This document shows, piece after piece, positions 23,134 through 34,700 of a stretch of 64,000 nucleotides of DNA. Position 1 is the stretch's first letter. Each line of letters begins with the position of its first letter. The stretch spans positions 30,813,639 through 30,877,638 of the forward strand of contig OZ025263.1 in the NCBI GenBank assembly GCA_964019135.1, given 5' to 3'. A model generated the notes under the pieces. It did not search any database. It was not told the origin of the DNA and saw only the letters and a list, made by a program, of their open reading frames with translations. This DNA is from Arenicola marina. Lineage: Eukaryota > Annelida > Polychaeta > Arenicolidae. The translations under genes and the position numbers were made by a program.

Positions 23134-23180
23134 CCCTGAGTCCCATCTTCATCTGGTACTTTCTTCTTCCTAGAAGGCAT
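23134..23180 (-). CDS. Candidate first coding exon, gene unknown
   Basis: The ATG at 23180 (minus) starts a short, highly charged N-terminus (MPSRKKKVPDEDGTQ) and runs into a strong donor GG/GTAAGTTTT in phase 2. A ~120-bp segment including the upstream region is duplicated in inverted orientation at 22040-22160. It may join in frame to the candidate exon at 20632-20703 (2.4 kb intron). I do not recognise the protein. Confidence 0.45.
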
Positions 23181-24454
23181 GATATCCAATGAACTAACGC
23201 GAAATTCGTTATCCGTATGGCAAGAATGATCCAATATGGTCAGTAGTAAACTTGTCACTGAACCTCAAATTTGTGCCCAAACTGTTTACGTATCACTAGA
23301 AACGACAATGGTCGTGACGTCATATTCTTAGACGTCCATAATGCAACGCGTTAATTGTTTTACGTCATTTACGTTGCGTCACAGGAAAAAACGTTGTTCA
23401 TTCAATCGTTACATCGCATATATTTCAGATATTTTGAGTTCATCATAGTTTAGATGTTAGTCTAATTAAATCTTTCAGTAATATCCGGAGTGCCCCATAT
23501 GAACTTGAAGATGGCTGGAAGGGTATAACAGTCAATATTTCCGAACATAAACACAATCTTCTCCAATTCATATCTCTTTTATATTCGAGAGAATACACTA
23601 CCAGCCAACTTTAGATGAGGTCTTTTAGAGTAAAGATTGGCGGGCACGGGGGCGTACCTAATTATTAAAATCCATTGCTGAGTTTCGGATCAATGTATGA
23701 GGTCTTTTCCCGCGGAGGGGGGGGGGGGGGGGGTGACTTAATAGGTTGCTGAGTTTGGAAGGGTTTCGCATCAAAGCCCGGGCCCCCTCCCCATTTACCT
23801 ACGAGATCAGTTCGCATTTTGCAGGGGTAGATCTATCTTCACAGTGCCATGCATGTCCGCTTGGTTTATTGTTTTTCCAAGTTAACCCGCCCTATGCCAT
23901 GGACGATGTTGTGCTACACCAGAATTTCCCAGGTGTGCCTATCTAGATCTAGTTAAGGTTATCTAAATGTAGTGTAGATCTAGGTTTATTTTTATATAGT
24001 TTTATATAGTTTTTTGTGGGTCACTTTATGAATATGTTTGCTTTGAAGGGTCACCTTATGAATATTTTTGCTTTGAACATGTTGAAGGGTAGCAGAAATG
24101 TCTACTCTCTCAGGCATATACTTGGCGTGTAGGACCCCCCCACCCCACCGGACTCTATTACCACCAGTAATAATATGAATTAAATATTTACTCAGGGATG
24201 CCTAACATATTATAAGCGTTTTAGAAGAGAACATTTGAACTTCTCCGGACTGAGTTTACGTCTGTGATTATGCGAAAACTGTAGCTTCCTTTTTTGCTAA
24301 ACTGAGTTTCAGCACTGTGTTTGCAATGTGGAATCAATAGGACAAATAATCTATCAGAAAATAAGTTATATAGGATCTAAACTTACCTACAAGCAGAAAT
24401 GTAATGAGCATTTGTATTAATCTTGTATTTTGCTGAACTTTCAGCACTGCCATT
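23181..24454. other. No gene seen
   Basis: AT-rich DNA with one G-run (about 23718-23733) and a short duplicated motif near 24020-24070 (GGGTCACTTTATGAATAT). No supported exon. Confidence 0.35.
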
Positions 24455-24885
24455 TTAGAAGTCGAGCTTGAATAGGTGTTGTCTCAAACAAGTTTTCACC
24501 GCCAAAATCCGCTCGGTCGGGGCGTTTTCACGGCATTTGCGCTTATGCCTGAATAAGCCTCTCTGTGACCGACACAGCTTAGCGCAGTCATCGCATCGAT
24601 GACCTGTCGTTTGGTCCATGTTGATACTCACTGACACTGGATGCCTAGATTGGTGTTTCAAATCCAGTTTCTCAAACCAGAGCCCGTCGTGGTTGGCTAT
24701 ATTCCCTCTTGCACGAGACGTAGATCTACCCAAACGGGGCAACCCCTCTTTTTTTTCGAGATGGCGGATGCTAGATCGTCCCACAAATTCGAATCGATGC
24801 CGAAACTGGCGAAAGCCTTCATCATGTCACACAGCCTCACAAGCTCGCACTTTAGCAAGTTTAGGCAAGCTCTGGGTCTTTCCAC
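24455..24885 (-). pseudogene. Zinc-finger fragment, probable LINE C-terminal relic
   Basis: The minus-strand frame 24784-24455 carries a C-x2-C-x3-C finger ending H-x3-C (CDDCAKLCRSQRGLFRHKRKC, pieces only) shortly before its stop. This finger type closes the reverse-transcriptase ORF of several non-LTR retrotransposons. A second minus frame (24885-24697) overlaps it and contains Trp-Asp-Asp-Leu, as if one sequence had been broken by a frameshift near 24740-24784. It could instead be an exon of a finger protein. No RT core is visible nearby. Confidence 0.35.
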
Positions 24886-25829
24886 AATGTCAATGTTGCT
24901 CTTCTTTTCATGCGAGCCAAACTTTGCCCAAAGCCAAGGTCAGGGCAAGGGCAAAGTAAAGCCACTTTCACTAAAAGTTTCCGTTTTGGTTTAATATCCT
25001 GAGAGGCTGAGTGAGTAAGTTAACTTGATATTTACAAAATGCGGTCCGATAACATAGGTATCCACAGACAGGTCACTTCATCACTCACAGGCTCGCACCT
25101 TAGGCCAGCTCTGGTAACCGTAAGTATCCACAAGGCACACTGACACTATCCGCGATAGATCTAACTTATCCATCGTTCCATGTCCATGACAAGAAATCAT
25201 CTGTTTACTGTTAATGTTATTCGACTAACGTTTTGAACCAGGGCGGGTGCTGTAACTGTAAGCGCCAAGTGATGCGCGTGGCGTGAACATCATGTGTGCA
25301 TCATTGTATCATATATTACTTTATTGACGTCATAACGTTGGTGGATATAATAACTGACCACTGACTGTAGACAATCTTTTTTCTCCTATTCACTTTCTAA
25401 CATTTATAAAACGCTCCACACATTTTTGTTATCATGAAAGTCCCCCCCCCCCCCCCCGACAACGTAATTTCATTATTCTAATCAATAACGTTTAATGGCA
25501 ATTTAAAGTAAATATCATTCACTTATTTTCATGAGGTCAATCAATAATTAAGATTTGCGTTTTATACCTTAATACATTTTGTAACTATAATAGTGGCCGC
25601 AATTCGAAGGGGTCATCCGACGGGGGTCGATTTCTCGACAATAAAAAAATAAGAAAACAATCTTTAAAAAAATGTCGCAGAATTTTGTGTACGTTTATAA
25701 ATGTGTCTTTAGAAAATAAAATAAAGGTTAACTTCTTTTGATACATATCAACCGGTGTTCTAATTCAAGGTCGGGAAATACGCTCAAAGGATACTAACAG
25801 TATGAATCAATAGTTCATGCTAGTAATAC

Positions 25830-25935
25830 GCAGGGGCGGATCCAGGAATTTAATGATTTCGACCAGCGGGGGGGTCGACCTATTTTTTGACGACCAAGGG
25901 GGGGGGGGGGAGGGGGGGGGCCTTTAATCGTTCCT
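25830..25935. repeat. Interspersed 'GGCGGATCCAGGAATTT' poly-G repeat
   Basis: It starts CAGGGGCGGATCCAGGAATTT-like and runs into poly-G. The same family appears near 27420-27620, 31925-32278, 34995-35166, 35457-35745, 38747-38938, 49784-49900, 51645-51830, 59195-59385 and 63640-63900, in both orientations. Confidence 0.7.
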
Positions 25936-26189
25936 CCCCAAAAAGGGTGGTCCACGCCTCAGATGGCATAGATTTTTCGTTGCAAAACGGTATTAGGGGG
26001 TTCGTTAAGCTTGAACAACGTGTGGCAGCCCATTGGCTGTACAATCTGTCACCCATCTAGTGTACGTTCAAACTAATTCCATATAAGTTGCCCAAGCTCT
26101 CTATCTTACGCGTGTCCTACAGCTGCTGGTATCCCACGCCCGATAAAACGGAAAAATCATGTGTACTAGCTGCTAGGCGCAGGACATAA

Positions 26190-26320
26190 CTGCGAGGGAA
26201 GGGGGGGGGGGGGAGTGGAAAGAGGGGGCGGAGGAAGGGGGAGGGGTGAAGAGAGGGCGGTGGAGGGGGGGGGGGTGGGGTAGATGGAGAGGGGGTTGGA
26301 GTGACAGGGGGCAGGGTGGA
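26190..26320. repeat. G-rich purine tract
   Basis: About 130 bases of near-pure G/A with runs of 10 or more G, followed by the assembly gap 175 bp later. It may form G-quadruplexes and is a likely cause of poor assembly. Confidence 0.8.
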
Positions 26321-26495
26321 AATAGTAACGGAGGTTATTATTATGGTTAGTTCGAGTTCAAGAAGTGCAATTTGTATAATCTATTTGTCACTTATAAACG
26401 CTATAGATCTAGATGCTAGAGATCTAAATTTCGGAAGGCCGTCGATGGGTTAGCAAGTGATCTCACTGGCTTATTATGCAGGTATTTAGTTGTTT

Positions 26496-26695
26496 NNNNN
26501 NNNNNNNNNNNNNNNNNNNNNNNNNNNNNNNNNNNNNNNNNNNNNNNNNNNNNNNNNNNNNNNNNNNNNNNNNNNNNNNNNNNNNNNNNNNNNNNNNNNN
26601 NNNNNNNNNNNNNNNNNNNNNNNNNNNNNNNNNNNNNNNNNNNNNNNNNNNNNNNNNNNNNNNNNNNNNNNNNNNNNNNNNNNNNNNNNNNNNNN
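26496..26695. other. Assembly gap (200 N)
   Basis: Exactly 200 unknown bases. The round length suggests a placeholder of unknown true size. The left flank (GTGATCTCACTGGCTTATTATGCA...) recurs at about 46574, so the gap edge lies in a repeat. Confidence 0.98.
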
Positions 26696-27934
26696 GGCCT
26701 GCGTAAGATAAACTGGTCAAATTCCATAGTGCATATCATACAGTAATCATAATCATTAGTAATCATACAAGCAATATGCTGTTCTGTAGCTGGTTCACCG
26801 CAATCCGGAATTGTTTGCTTCCTGATGGTCGGAAATTCATTTCGATTCGATTAGAGATTGACTACCGATTATTACGCTTTACGTCCATGCCATTTCGAGA
26901 ACAATAAGGTAATAATTAATGTGGAATGATCAATTATAGCGATAAGGGGAGACACATGTTCCCCAAACTTCATGATTCACATACGTGTTGTGCTGGCTTT
27001 CATTCATATATATATATAGTATATATGTTCCCAATATAATGTGATGTCGTATGGAACAGAAAACTGTCAAAGGGTGGGAGGGGATAGAAAAGATATAATT
27101 AAACTTGGTTACAGAGATGAGTCGAAGGAACAGACTTGTGACTCTTGTGCCAAAAATCGCGTATGTGTGAATTTTGGTAGCATCAGGCTCCGTATATTAT
27201 CTAAAGCCGTTGTTAAAGTGAAAATTTGTTTTGAAAATTTGAAAATATGATTTTATGTCATAGACAATTGTGTAACTCTTGAACCACGCCAAACCCTTCC
27301 AGATGTTCTCTCTGTTTTCTATACCATTTCAGTCAATAAATAAATTAGCCCAGATAAAAAGCTATCAATGAACGGTTAGGATAAAGCTTGTGGACATTGC
27401 CTAGCAATAACTAACGCTCAGGGGCTGATCCAGGGGGGGGGGGACGGGGACGGGGGGGGGTCGACTCGGCCCCGGCCCTGCCCCCCCCCTTTTAGGGCCG
27501 AAATTTATATCCTTCAACATATGAAAACCAAAAACGCCCCCCCCCCCCTATCCAGCATATCAGGATCCGACCCTGAAACCGGCCCCCCCCATATCCAGAA
27601 TTTATGGCTCTGCCCCTGACGCTTGAAGTGGGTGATATATTTATTTGCGAGGCTTACTTCAAGTAACGCATTCCATCATCATGAGATAGAGGTCACATGA
27701 TGACCATGTCAAGGTCAATGTAAAGACGATCCATGTGCCTAGTAAGAACCCACTGCTCTTTTCGAAGGCAGACTCGGAAAGTTTTATTCTAGTCCCTTGA
27801 GTGTAAAACAAAACGTGAAGCTGGCAGTGGAGGCTGAGCTTGAGCGCTCTTGCCGAGGCGTGTCAAACAACGTATTAACACGGCAGTAATCAGTGGTAAT
27901 CCCAACCTGAACATATATGACCGCCCGAAATGAT

Positions 27935-28100
27935 GTGATTGCAGATAGTGAGTGCGGTTGGTTAGTTGTATATTCAGGACGCTTTAACCACCTTTGGTCA
28001 TATCACGTCAATATGAGAAGGAAGGGAGAGTGGAGCCATATCGCCGGGGGTAACCCCCTACTCCTTGCGAAGAAGGACATGGGGTCCATGGCAAGGGGCC
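27935..28100 (-). mobile_element. SINE 3' body (minus), 5'-truncated
   Basis: Read on the minus strand it matches the 3' bodies of the SINEs at 47768 and 52972: CATGTCC..., GGGGTTACCCCCGG, CTCCACTCTCCCTTCC, ATATGACC, AAAGCGTCCTGAATA and a tail with AACCAACC. The tRNA-like head is absent. It is followed by a GGATCCGCG-type repeat. Confidence 0.75.
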
Positions 28101-28324
28101 CATGGGACACGCCCCACCCCCTCTTTCGCTGGAAAATAGGCGAAGCAACTTCTTCACTGGATCCGCGCTGGAAAATAAGCGAAAAAAAGTTTCTCGCTGG
28201 ATCCGCGCCTGGATGGTACTTCAATCAATAGTGACCCCTCCACCCTTTCGTAAATTTCTGGATCTGTCACTATCCATGATCTACTTAGCTAGACTATCAA
28301 GTGTCATGGGACCATCTTTATCAA

Positions 28325-28535
28325 GCAACACTTAGGCTACGGCAATAGAGTTATCGCTGAGTAGAAGATTTGTCGAGCAATTATCGGGGTGACATAAGTA
28401 GTCACCGAAGAGATGGATCTTCAGAATCACGAAAGTCCAAAGTTATATTTAATATGATTTCTCGATCATGAGCACAACCACAACGAGTTGGTGAGGCTAC
28501 GACGAACATGCACTTTTCATGCGTATGTTACTTGT
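28325..28535. mobile_element. MITE family C copy
   Basis: Shares GAAGATTTGTCGAGC-ATTATCGGG, TTCTCGATCATGAGCA and CGAGTTGGTGAGGCTACGA with the fuller copy at 40316-40562. A third partial match lies near 34455-34530. Confidence 0.6.
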
Positions 28536-28699
28536 GGCCCCAGGGGTGGTAGTCATACCCCGCGGGGCACTCTTGTACCAGTCTGGTGGGGGGGGGGGGG
28601 GGGAGACCGCGGGTGCCTTCATGCCTGTGAGAGAGCGCATATTTGTGATGAAAAAGATACCCCTATAGAGCAGATACTTTAAAACTTGCGACGTAGAGC

Positions 28700-28885
28700 G
28701 GGTTGCCGAACAAAATAGCCCTTTCGAGCGGATTTCGGCGGTAAAACCTCCTGACTGAGCGGATTCTGGCTGTAAAACGCCCCGACCGAGCGGATTTTGG
28801 CGGTAAAACGCCCGATCGAGCGGATTTTGGCGGTAAAAGCCCCGACCGAGCGGATTTGGGCGGTAAAAGAGCGGATTTTGGCGTT
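28700..28885. repeat. ~31-bp tandem repeat
   Basis: About six units are built on CGGATTTTGGCGGTAAAA and CGCCCCGACCGAG. A related single unit occurs near 48370-48420 inside another interspersed repeat, so the array arose from a dispersed element. Confidence 0.75.
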
Positions 28886-29394
28886 GAAAAAGGGCGCTTT
28901 TACCACGGTAGCCCACCAAACCCAGCCATGCATTAAGTACCCCCCCCCCCCCCAGGGGAGTCTTACACTTTCCTAATTCAGAAGATCCACCTTTTGCGTG
29001 AATACATGTACTTTTCTATATTGAACCCGATAGTCGGTCGACAAATGTTCCACTTAGCGCTAAGTAGATTTGCGTCAGCGTCGTCTATGGATGCGGCCCG
29101 GGGGCCGGTGCCAGATATCGTCAGTGCCACCTAGGTAAGCTCACCCCCACCCACCCGCCCACCCCAACCCGCCCTTAGTTCAGTTGGTAAATAACTTCAT
29201 GTGAAGAGATCTCTAGTACAAACCCCGGCGCCTGCATCTTGGGCGTGTTTCATTCTGGGGGGCATTCAGACCTAGTTTAACCTTCAACTGCAGACACCAC
29301 ACAAACATGGGTGCTGTAGGCTGTATCGTGTAGGCCACGCACATAAACCACGTTACATAAACATTGACACATAATAGGGCCGGAATACATGCGT

Positions 29395-29515
29395 CGTGCC
29401 AGTGGGGGGAGGGGGGGGGGTGGAGGTGGAAGGGGAAAGGGGGGGTGGAGGTGGAAGGGGGAAGGGGGGGGGTGGAGGTGGAAGGGGGAAGGGGGGGGCG
29501 GGTTAAGGGGGCGAA
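29395..29515. repeat. G-rich tandem repeat, ~27-29-bp unit
   Basis: GGTGGAGGTGGAAGGGGGAAGG recurs about four times. Open frames across it (Gly/Trp/Lys-rich or Pro-rich) are artefacts of composition. Confidence 0.75.
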
Positions 29516-29947
29516 GCGCACAACCCGAATGCACTCTCCGCTGGGTCACGGGGTTATCTAACCACCAGAGGGCGTCTGGTGGAGGGGTGATGAAGGTTAT
29601 GCATGCATATGTTTAAGTTGAACACAATAGGATTGCGGTGGCTTTAATATCCAAGCTGTTCTTAACATCCATGTATCTCGCACCACATGCAATTATTGTA
29701 AAACATATAAAAACATGTTGTATTATGTTAATGCCGTTTCTTGTCAAAGATACAAACAGAGCTCATACTTGTAACGATGTTATATAAAATATACATAAAC
29801 AATCTGAGCATCGCTAACACGACTAGTATGTATCTCAGAACTATGACAATAAATTGACTTTAAGTGGCCAGGCTGTACATTTCCATTTGCCTTCAAACTG
29901 CTTTTTTTGTTTAAATTATCTTTTGATCCGCATTATATTTTTCTATT

Positions 29948-31320
29948 TTTTTTTTGTATAAACTTTATTTATTTAACGAGGTTACCGATAGCGAATACAC
30001 ATATCAACGGCCACCTCAACATGTAACAGAAATGTGGTTGTGGAGATGAGGTTAAGTCATTAACAGGTACAGTTGATCAAATATACAGAAAGTTCAAATT
30101 CAATACAGTGACAAAGATTTAGTGGCATACAACCCTGAAAATCAAATCGACAGCATAGCTCTTAGATAAACCGACCTGTTTCGGAAATGAAAATTTGCAC
30201 TGCTTTAAATAATTTAGTATTATCTTCAAGGTTAATGTTGGAGGAACCGAATAAGAGGAGATTGCAGAGACTAGCGAGTTGGTTCTTAGACGCAGCCGTA
30301 AGATCCAAGATAAAACCATATTCAACAACGAAGGCGATACCATTTAGAAGTTCATTGCAAAGATTGTTATAAGTTGGACATTGTAGTAGATAGTGGATTG
30401 AATCTTCAGGTTTTTTAGTACAACCGTTTTGACAGTATTTGGTGGGGATGAAACCATAGTTGTACCTATGAGCGTTGAGGCCACTAAGGCCAAGACGCAG
30501 TCTGCAATGATTGACGGCTGCATAACCCGTAAACATGTCATACAGTGCATTGCGCGAACTGAAAAAACGTTCTTTATATGAAGATTTAAATGACATACAT
30601 GACCCCGACTGCCTCAGTTCAGGCGGCAAGTTGTTCCATGCGCGAGCTGTGCTCCACAAGAAAGAGTTCATAACATAACTTTATTTACAGCTTAGAATGT
30701 ATAAATCAGTACTTCTGCGGAGCACATGGTGAGAAATATCTGAGGTCTGGGGTGGAACGAGAGACGAGAGGTAACTCGGAGATAAATTGTTAATCATCTT
30801 ATATAGCAGACAGAGACTAAAATAAGTACGTCTGGTAGATAACAGTTCAACACCAGTTTCTGCAATAAGTTTAGCATTAGACGTGCTGGCGTATGCCCTC
30901 GTCGCCGTGAGTAATGCCTGGCGCTGCACGCCCTCTAGTTTTTCGCTTTGATACTTAGTAAGGTTGCCGTGAAAGACAGGGGTGGCGTATTCTAATAGTG
31001 GTCTAATATGCGTTTTATAAACGCATAACTTGGTTTTCCTATCAACTTGCTTAGGCATACGCTTCAATAGAGCAACAGACTTAGAAGATCTGCACACCAT
31101 GTTGTTAACTTGCGTATCCCAGTATGTTTCTGGTGAGAGTGACACCAAGGTGGGTATGACTGTCTACGCGCCGTATTTTGGTTGAACCCAGGTACAAGTC
31201 TAGTTCATTAGGTCTCTGAAGCTTCTTACTTAAAGTCACATACACTGTTTTCGTCGGATTAAAAGTTATTCTATTTGGTTGTAATATTTTATTAATCTTG
31301 CGATATGACTTGGGCAAGAC
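29948..31320 (-). mobile_element. 5'-truncated, broken LINE (non-LTR retrotransposon)
   Basis: Minus-strand frames from 31317 to 30162 carry the C-terminal part of a LINE reverse transcriptase. They show the F-N-P-x-K-T region near 31260, HTHLGV near 31150, then the YxxHIRPLLEYATPVF segment. The last frame has a WNNLPPELR, FKxxYK-like C-terminus. The copy is dead. A frameshift near 31140 separates the first two blocks, and an in-frame TAA at 30681-30683 separates the last two. The catalytic RT core is missing by 5' truncation. The 3' side ends in T-rich sequence (A-rich on minus) near 29948. It sits ~420 bp upstream of the first visible exon of ACE gene A. Confidence 0.85.
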
Positions 31321-31744
31321 AAGACTTCTTTACATTTACAGGAAAATATGCATTTCTTAGCCGACAATATTATATGGTTCTTTAATTAGTTATCAATTGA
31401 GTTTTGCATGCCTGAATATATCCATTCCACAAGGGAATATTCTAAAACATAAAGTTTCTTGTCAAAGGTACAAACATAGTTCATACTTGTAAAAACCTTT
31501 TATTAAATGCACATGAAACAGTCAATCAGAAGAGCTTAGACTTGATATATTTATGCCTAAACTGATTTCTATACGTTGATTGTATTCTTCGTCTATTTAT
31601 CGAATGCAGATACGCAGTTTGACGTCAAGTAAAAGTTCATTTTCTACATATGTCCATTGGCAATTTGTTCAGGGGTATTAATTCTGAGATTGCAAAGTTT
31701 ACATAATAATTTATGTAACCTGGCTTTTTCTTATTGATTCACAG

Positions 31745-34700
31745 TTAAGCACAATTGGTGCTGACCTGGAGAAAGCATACAGTACTGCTAAGCTCTGCAA
31801 CGCTACGAAATGTTACTCCCTGGACCCCGGTAAGTATCGAAATCAGTGGCAAATCATGAAGGAATCATTTGACGATCACTGTCGGCCCATATGTATGGGA
31901 TATGGTTCTCAATTTTATTGTCGTAATCATAGGCGTGTCCAGGGGCGGGGGGTGGGGGGGGGGGGGGGGGAGGGCATAGGGGTACGTGCCACCCATTTCA
32001 GAGTCTAAAGTATATCAGTGCCCCCCTTTTAAATCTCTGTGCTCCCCGCCCTCCCGGTCGTCAAAAAAATTATGGGCCCCTCGGTCGCAATTTTGTTCAG
32101 CTCCCCTCTCTTCCGGTAGCAATTTTGTTCAGCCCTTACCCCCTTCCGCTCGCAAGTTATTCCAGCCCCCCCCCCCCGCCCCCCGCCCCGTCCTACGTCG
32201 TCAAGCTTTTTATTATTCTTATTTTATATTTTTTATGTTGTTTTCCCCTTTTAAAGATTCCTGCACACGCCCCTGTTAATATTGTTTTGATCCCTACTAA
32301 ATGCAGATGTAGTGGAAAGCCATATTAGAAAGGAACGAATGGGGTTCAGAAAGAATACGTCATGCTTCAGAAGACTATTAGAACGATCACTGTTACAGTA
32401 CATTACAGTAAGGCTTGAGACAAAGCCAATGATTTGTTTTTACTTGACGAGATGTGCATGAAAAAAATGCATTTTTTTATTCTGCTTCATGCAATCTGTA
32501 ATAATGACAAAAGTCATTATCATATCCAGACTTGACACGGATCCTGACGAGTTCCCGCGATTGGGATGAGCTGTTGTGGGTCTGGAAAGGGTGGCGAAAT
32601 GTGTCCGGAAAGCAGATGAAATCCAAGTACCAGGAGTTCGTGGAGCTCCAGAACTCAGCAGCCACGCAAAACGGTCAGTCCGCCATATTGGATCAGTGAG
32701 CCCGCCATGTTGGATCAGTCAGTCCGCCATGTTGGAGCAGTGAATCCGCCATGTTGGATCAGTCAGTCCGCCATATTGGATCAGTGAGCCCACCATGTTG
32801 GTCAGTGAATCCGCTATATTGGATCAGTGAGTACACTATGTTAGATCAGTTAGTCCGCCATATTGGATCAGTGAGCCCGTCATGTTGGATCAGTCAGTCC
32901 GCCATGTTGGAGCAGTGAGTCCGCCATTTTGGATCAGTCAGTCCGCCATGTTGGAGCAGTGAATCCGCTATATTGGATCAGTGAGTCCACTATGTTAGAT
33001 CAGTTAGTCCGCCATATTAGATAAGTCAGTCTGCCATATTGGATCAGTGAGTCAGCCATGTTGGATCAGTGAGTCCACCATGTGGGACCAGTGAGTCCGC
33101 CATGTTGGATCAGTGAGTCCGCCATGTTGGATCAGTAAGTCCGCCATGTTGGATCAGTAAGTGCACCCTGTTGGATCAGTGAGTTCGTCATGTTGGATCA
33201 GTGAGTCCGCCATGTTGGATCAGTGAGTCCACTATGTTAGATCAGTTAGTCCGCCATGTTGGATCAGTGAGTCCGCCATGTTGGATCAGTAAGTCCGCCA
33301 TGTTGGATCAGTAAGTGCACCCTGTTGGATCAGTGAGTTCGTCATGTTGGATCAGTGAGTCCGCCATGTTGGATCAGTAAGTCCACCATGTTGGATAAGT
33401 CAGTCCGCCATATTGGATCAGTGAGTCCGACATGTTGGATATGTCAGTCCGCCATGTTGGATCAGTCAATTCCGGCATATTTGAGTGTGTAGTCCGCGGT
33501 ATTGACTAGTTTAGCCGCCATGTTGGATGTCTAAATCAGACCGCCACTGATGCACAGCTAACTCGAAAACTGGCGGCTGTTTTATTCCATTTGCCATTCT
33601 TCGCTTGATGCTTGACCCGAATATTTCTATTTGTCCCAAAGCCATGATAAGCTGGACAAAAGAAGTTGTTCTTTCATCGCAAGCCTTTTAATTGAGATTT
33701 TAGAATAATTTGCCCGCCCAAATTACTGGAGTTATCTGGATTGTCGTATTCCCTTCTCTGGACACAGAGTACGCGGACACGGGTGAGTACTGGCGATCCT
33801 GGTATGAGTCGGACACGTTTGAGACGGACTGCCTCCGGCTGTGGGAGGAGGTGAAACCCCTCTACCAACACCTGCACGCCTACGTCAAGAGGAAGCTGAT
33901 GGCCCGCTACGCCGACAGGGAGTTCCCCAGCTCCGGACACATCCCGGCACACATCCTCGGTGAGCGCTGTCTGGATCACATTGGCGGATCCATCCGGATC
34001 AAAAGCCGAGGGGGACGTTTATTTGCCGTTCATTGATCAGTTAATGCGGAGATTTGCAGCTCTAACGCGATCCATTCTAAGGATTTCTGTCTGAAACGGC
34101 TATAACTAACACATGAGCGATACCACGCAACGATTGTAAGGATTACAGCCCACATATTGTCGCCAAGACACACACTTGTTTGACCAGAATGACGCGGTAG
34201 CATGTTCGGGTCTCCATAATGTATGGGACTATGTTGAATACACATGAACATCAGATGTTTTTCATTGAATCAAAAATTGCCTGTGGGCAAATATAATGAC
34301 GATGCAAATGTCTGTATATTGAAGGGAATATGTGGGCACAGCAATGGACCAACCTGGTGGACATTGTCAACCCGTACCCCTCCCGGGCCCCGATAGATGT
34401 CACTGCGGCGCTGGTGGAGCAGGTCAGTGGGAGATCATACTTAAGTTCTCGGTCGCAAGGTGGCTCATGAGCACCACTACAAGGAGCTGGTGAGGTTACG
34501 ATGTAAAGACCCTTTTCGTACGCAAGCTAAGTTAGGCAGCCTAAGTTTTGCACGAAAAAGCGCCTTTCGTCGCAGCCTCTCACAAACGTTACTAAGGGTT
34601 GGCCGATACGAGTACTTGAGGCGGGAGTTCAATAAATGGAACAGCCTGCAATGTAATTTGCATACACAAAGTAACCGCGTAACAGATGGCGCGTGCAAAA

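Noticed and set aside
26416..26766. Frames spanning the N run
   Set aside because: They exist only because N codons are not read as stops.
33674..33979. Minus-strand frames antisense to ACE exons (also 36831-37055, 37245-37502, 43638-43862, 51336-51731, 57425-57757)
   Set aside because: They mirror conserved plus-strand exons and have no splice support or domain of their own.
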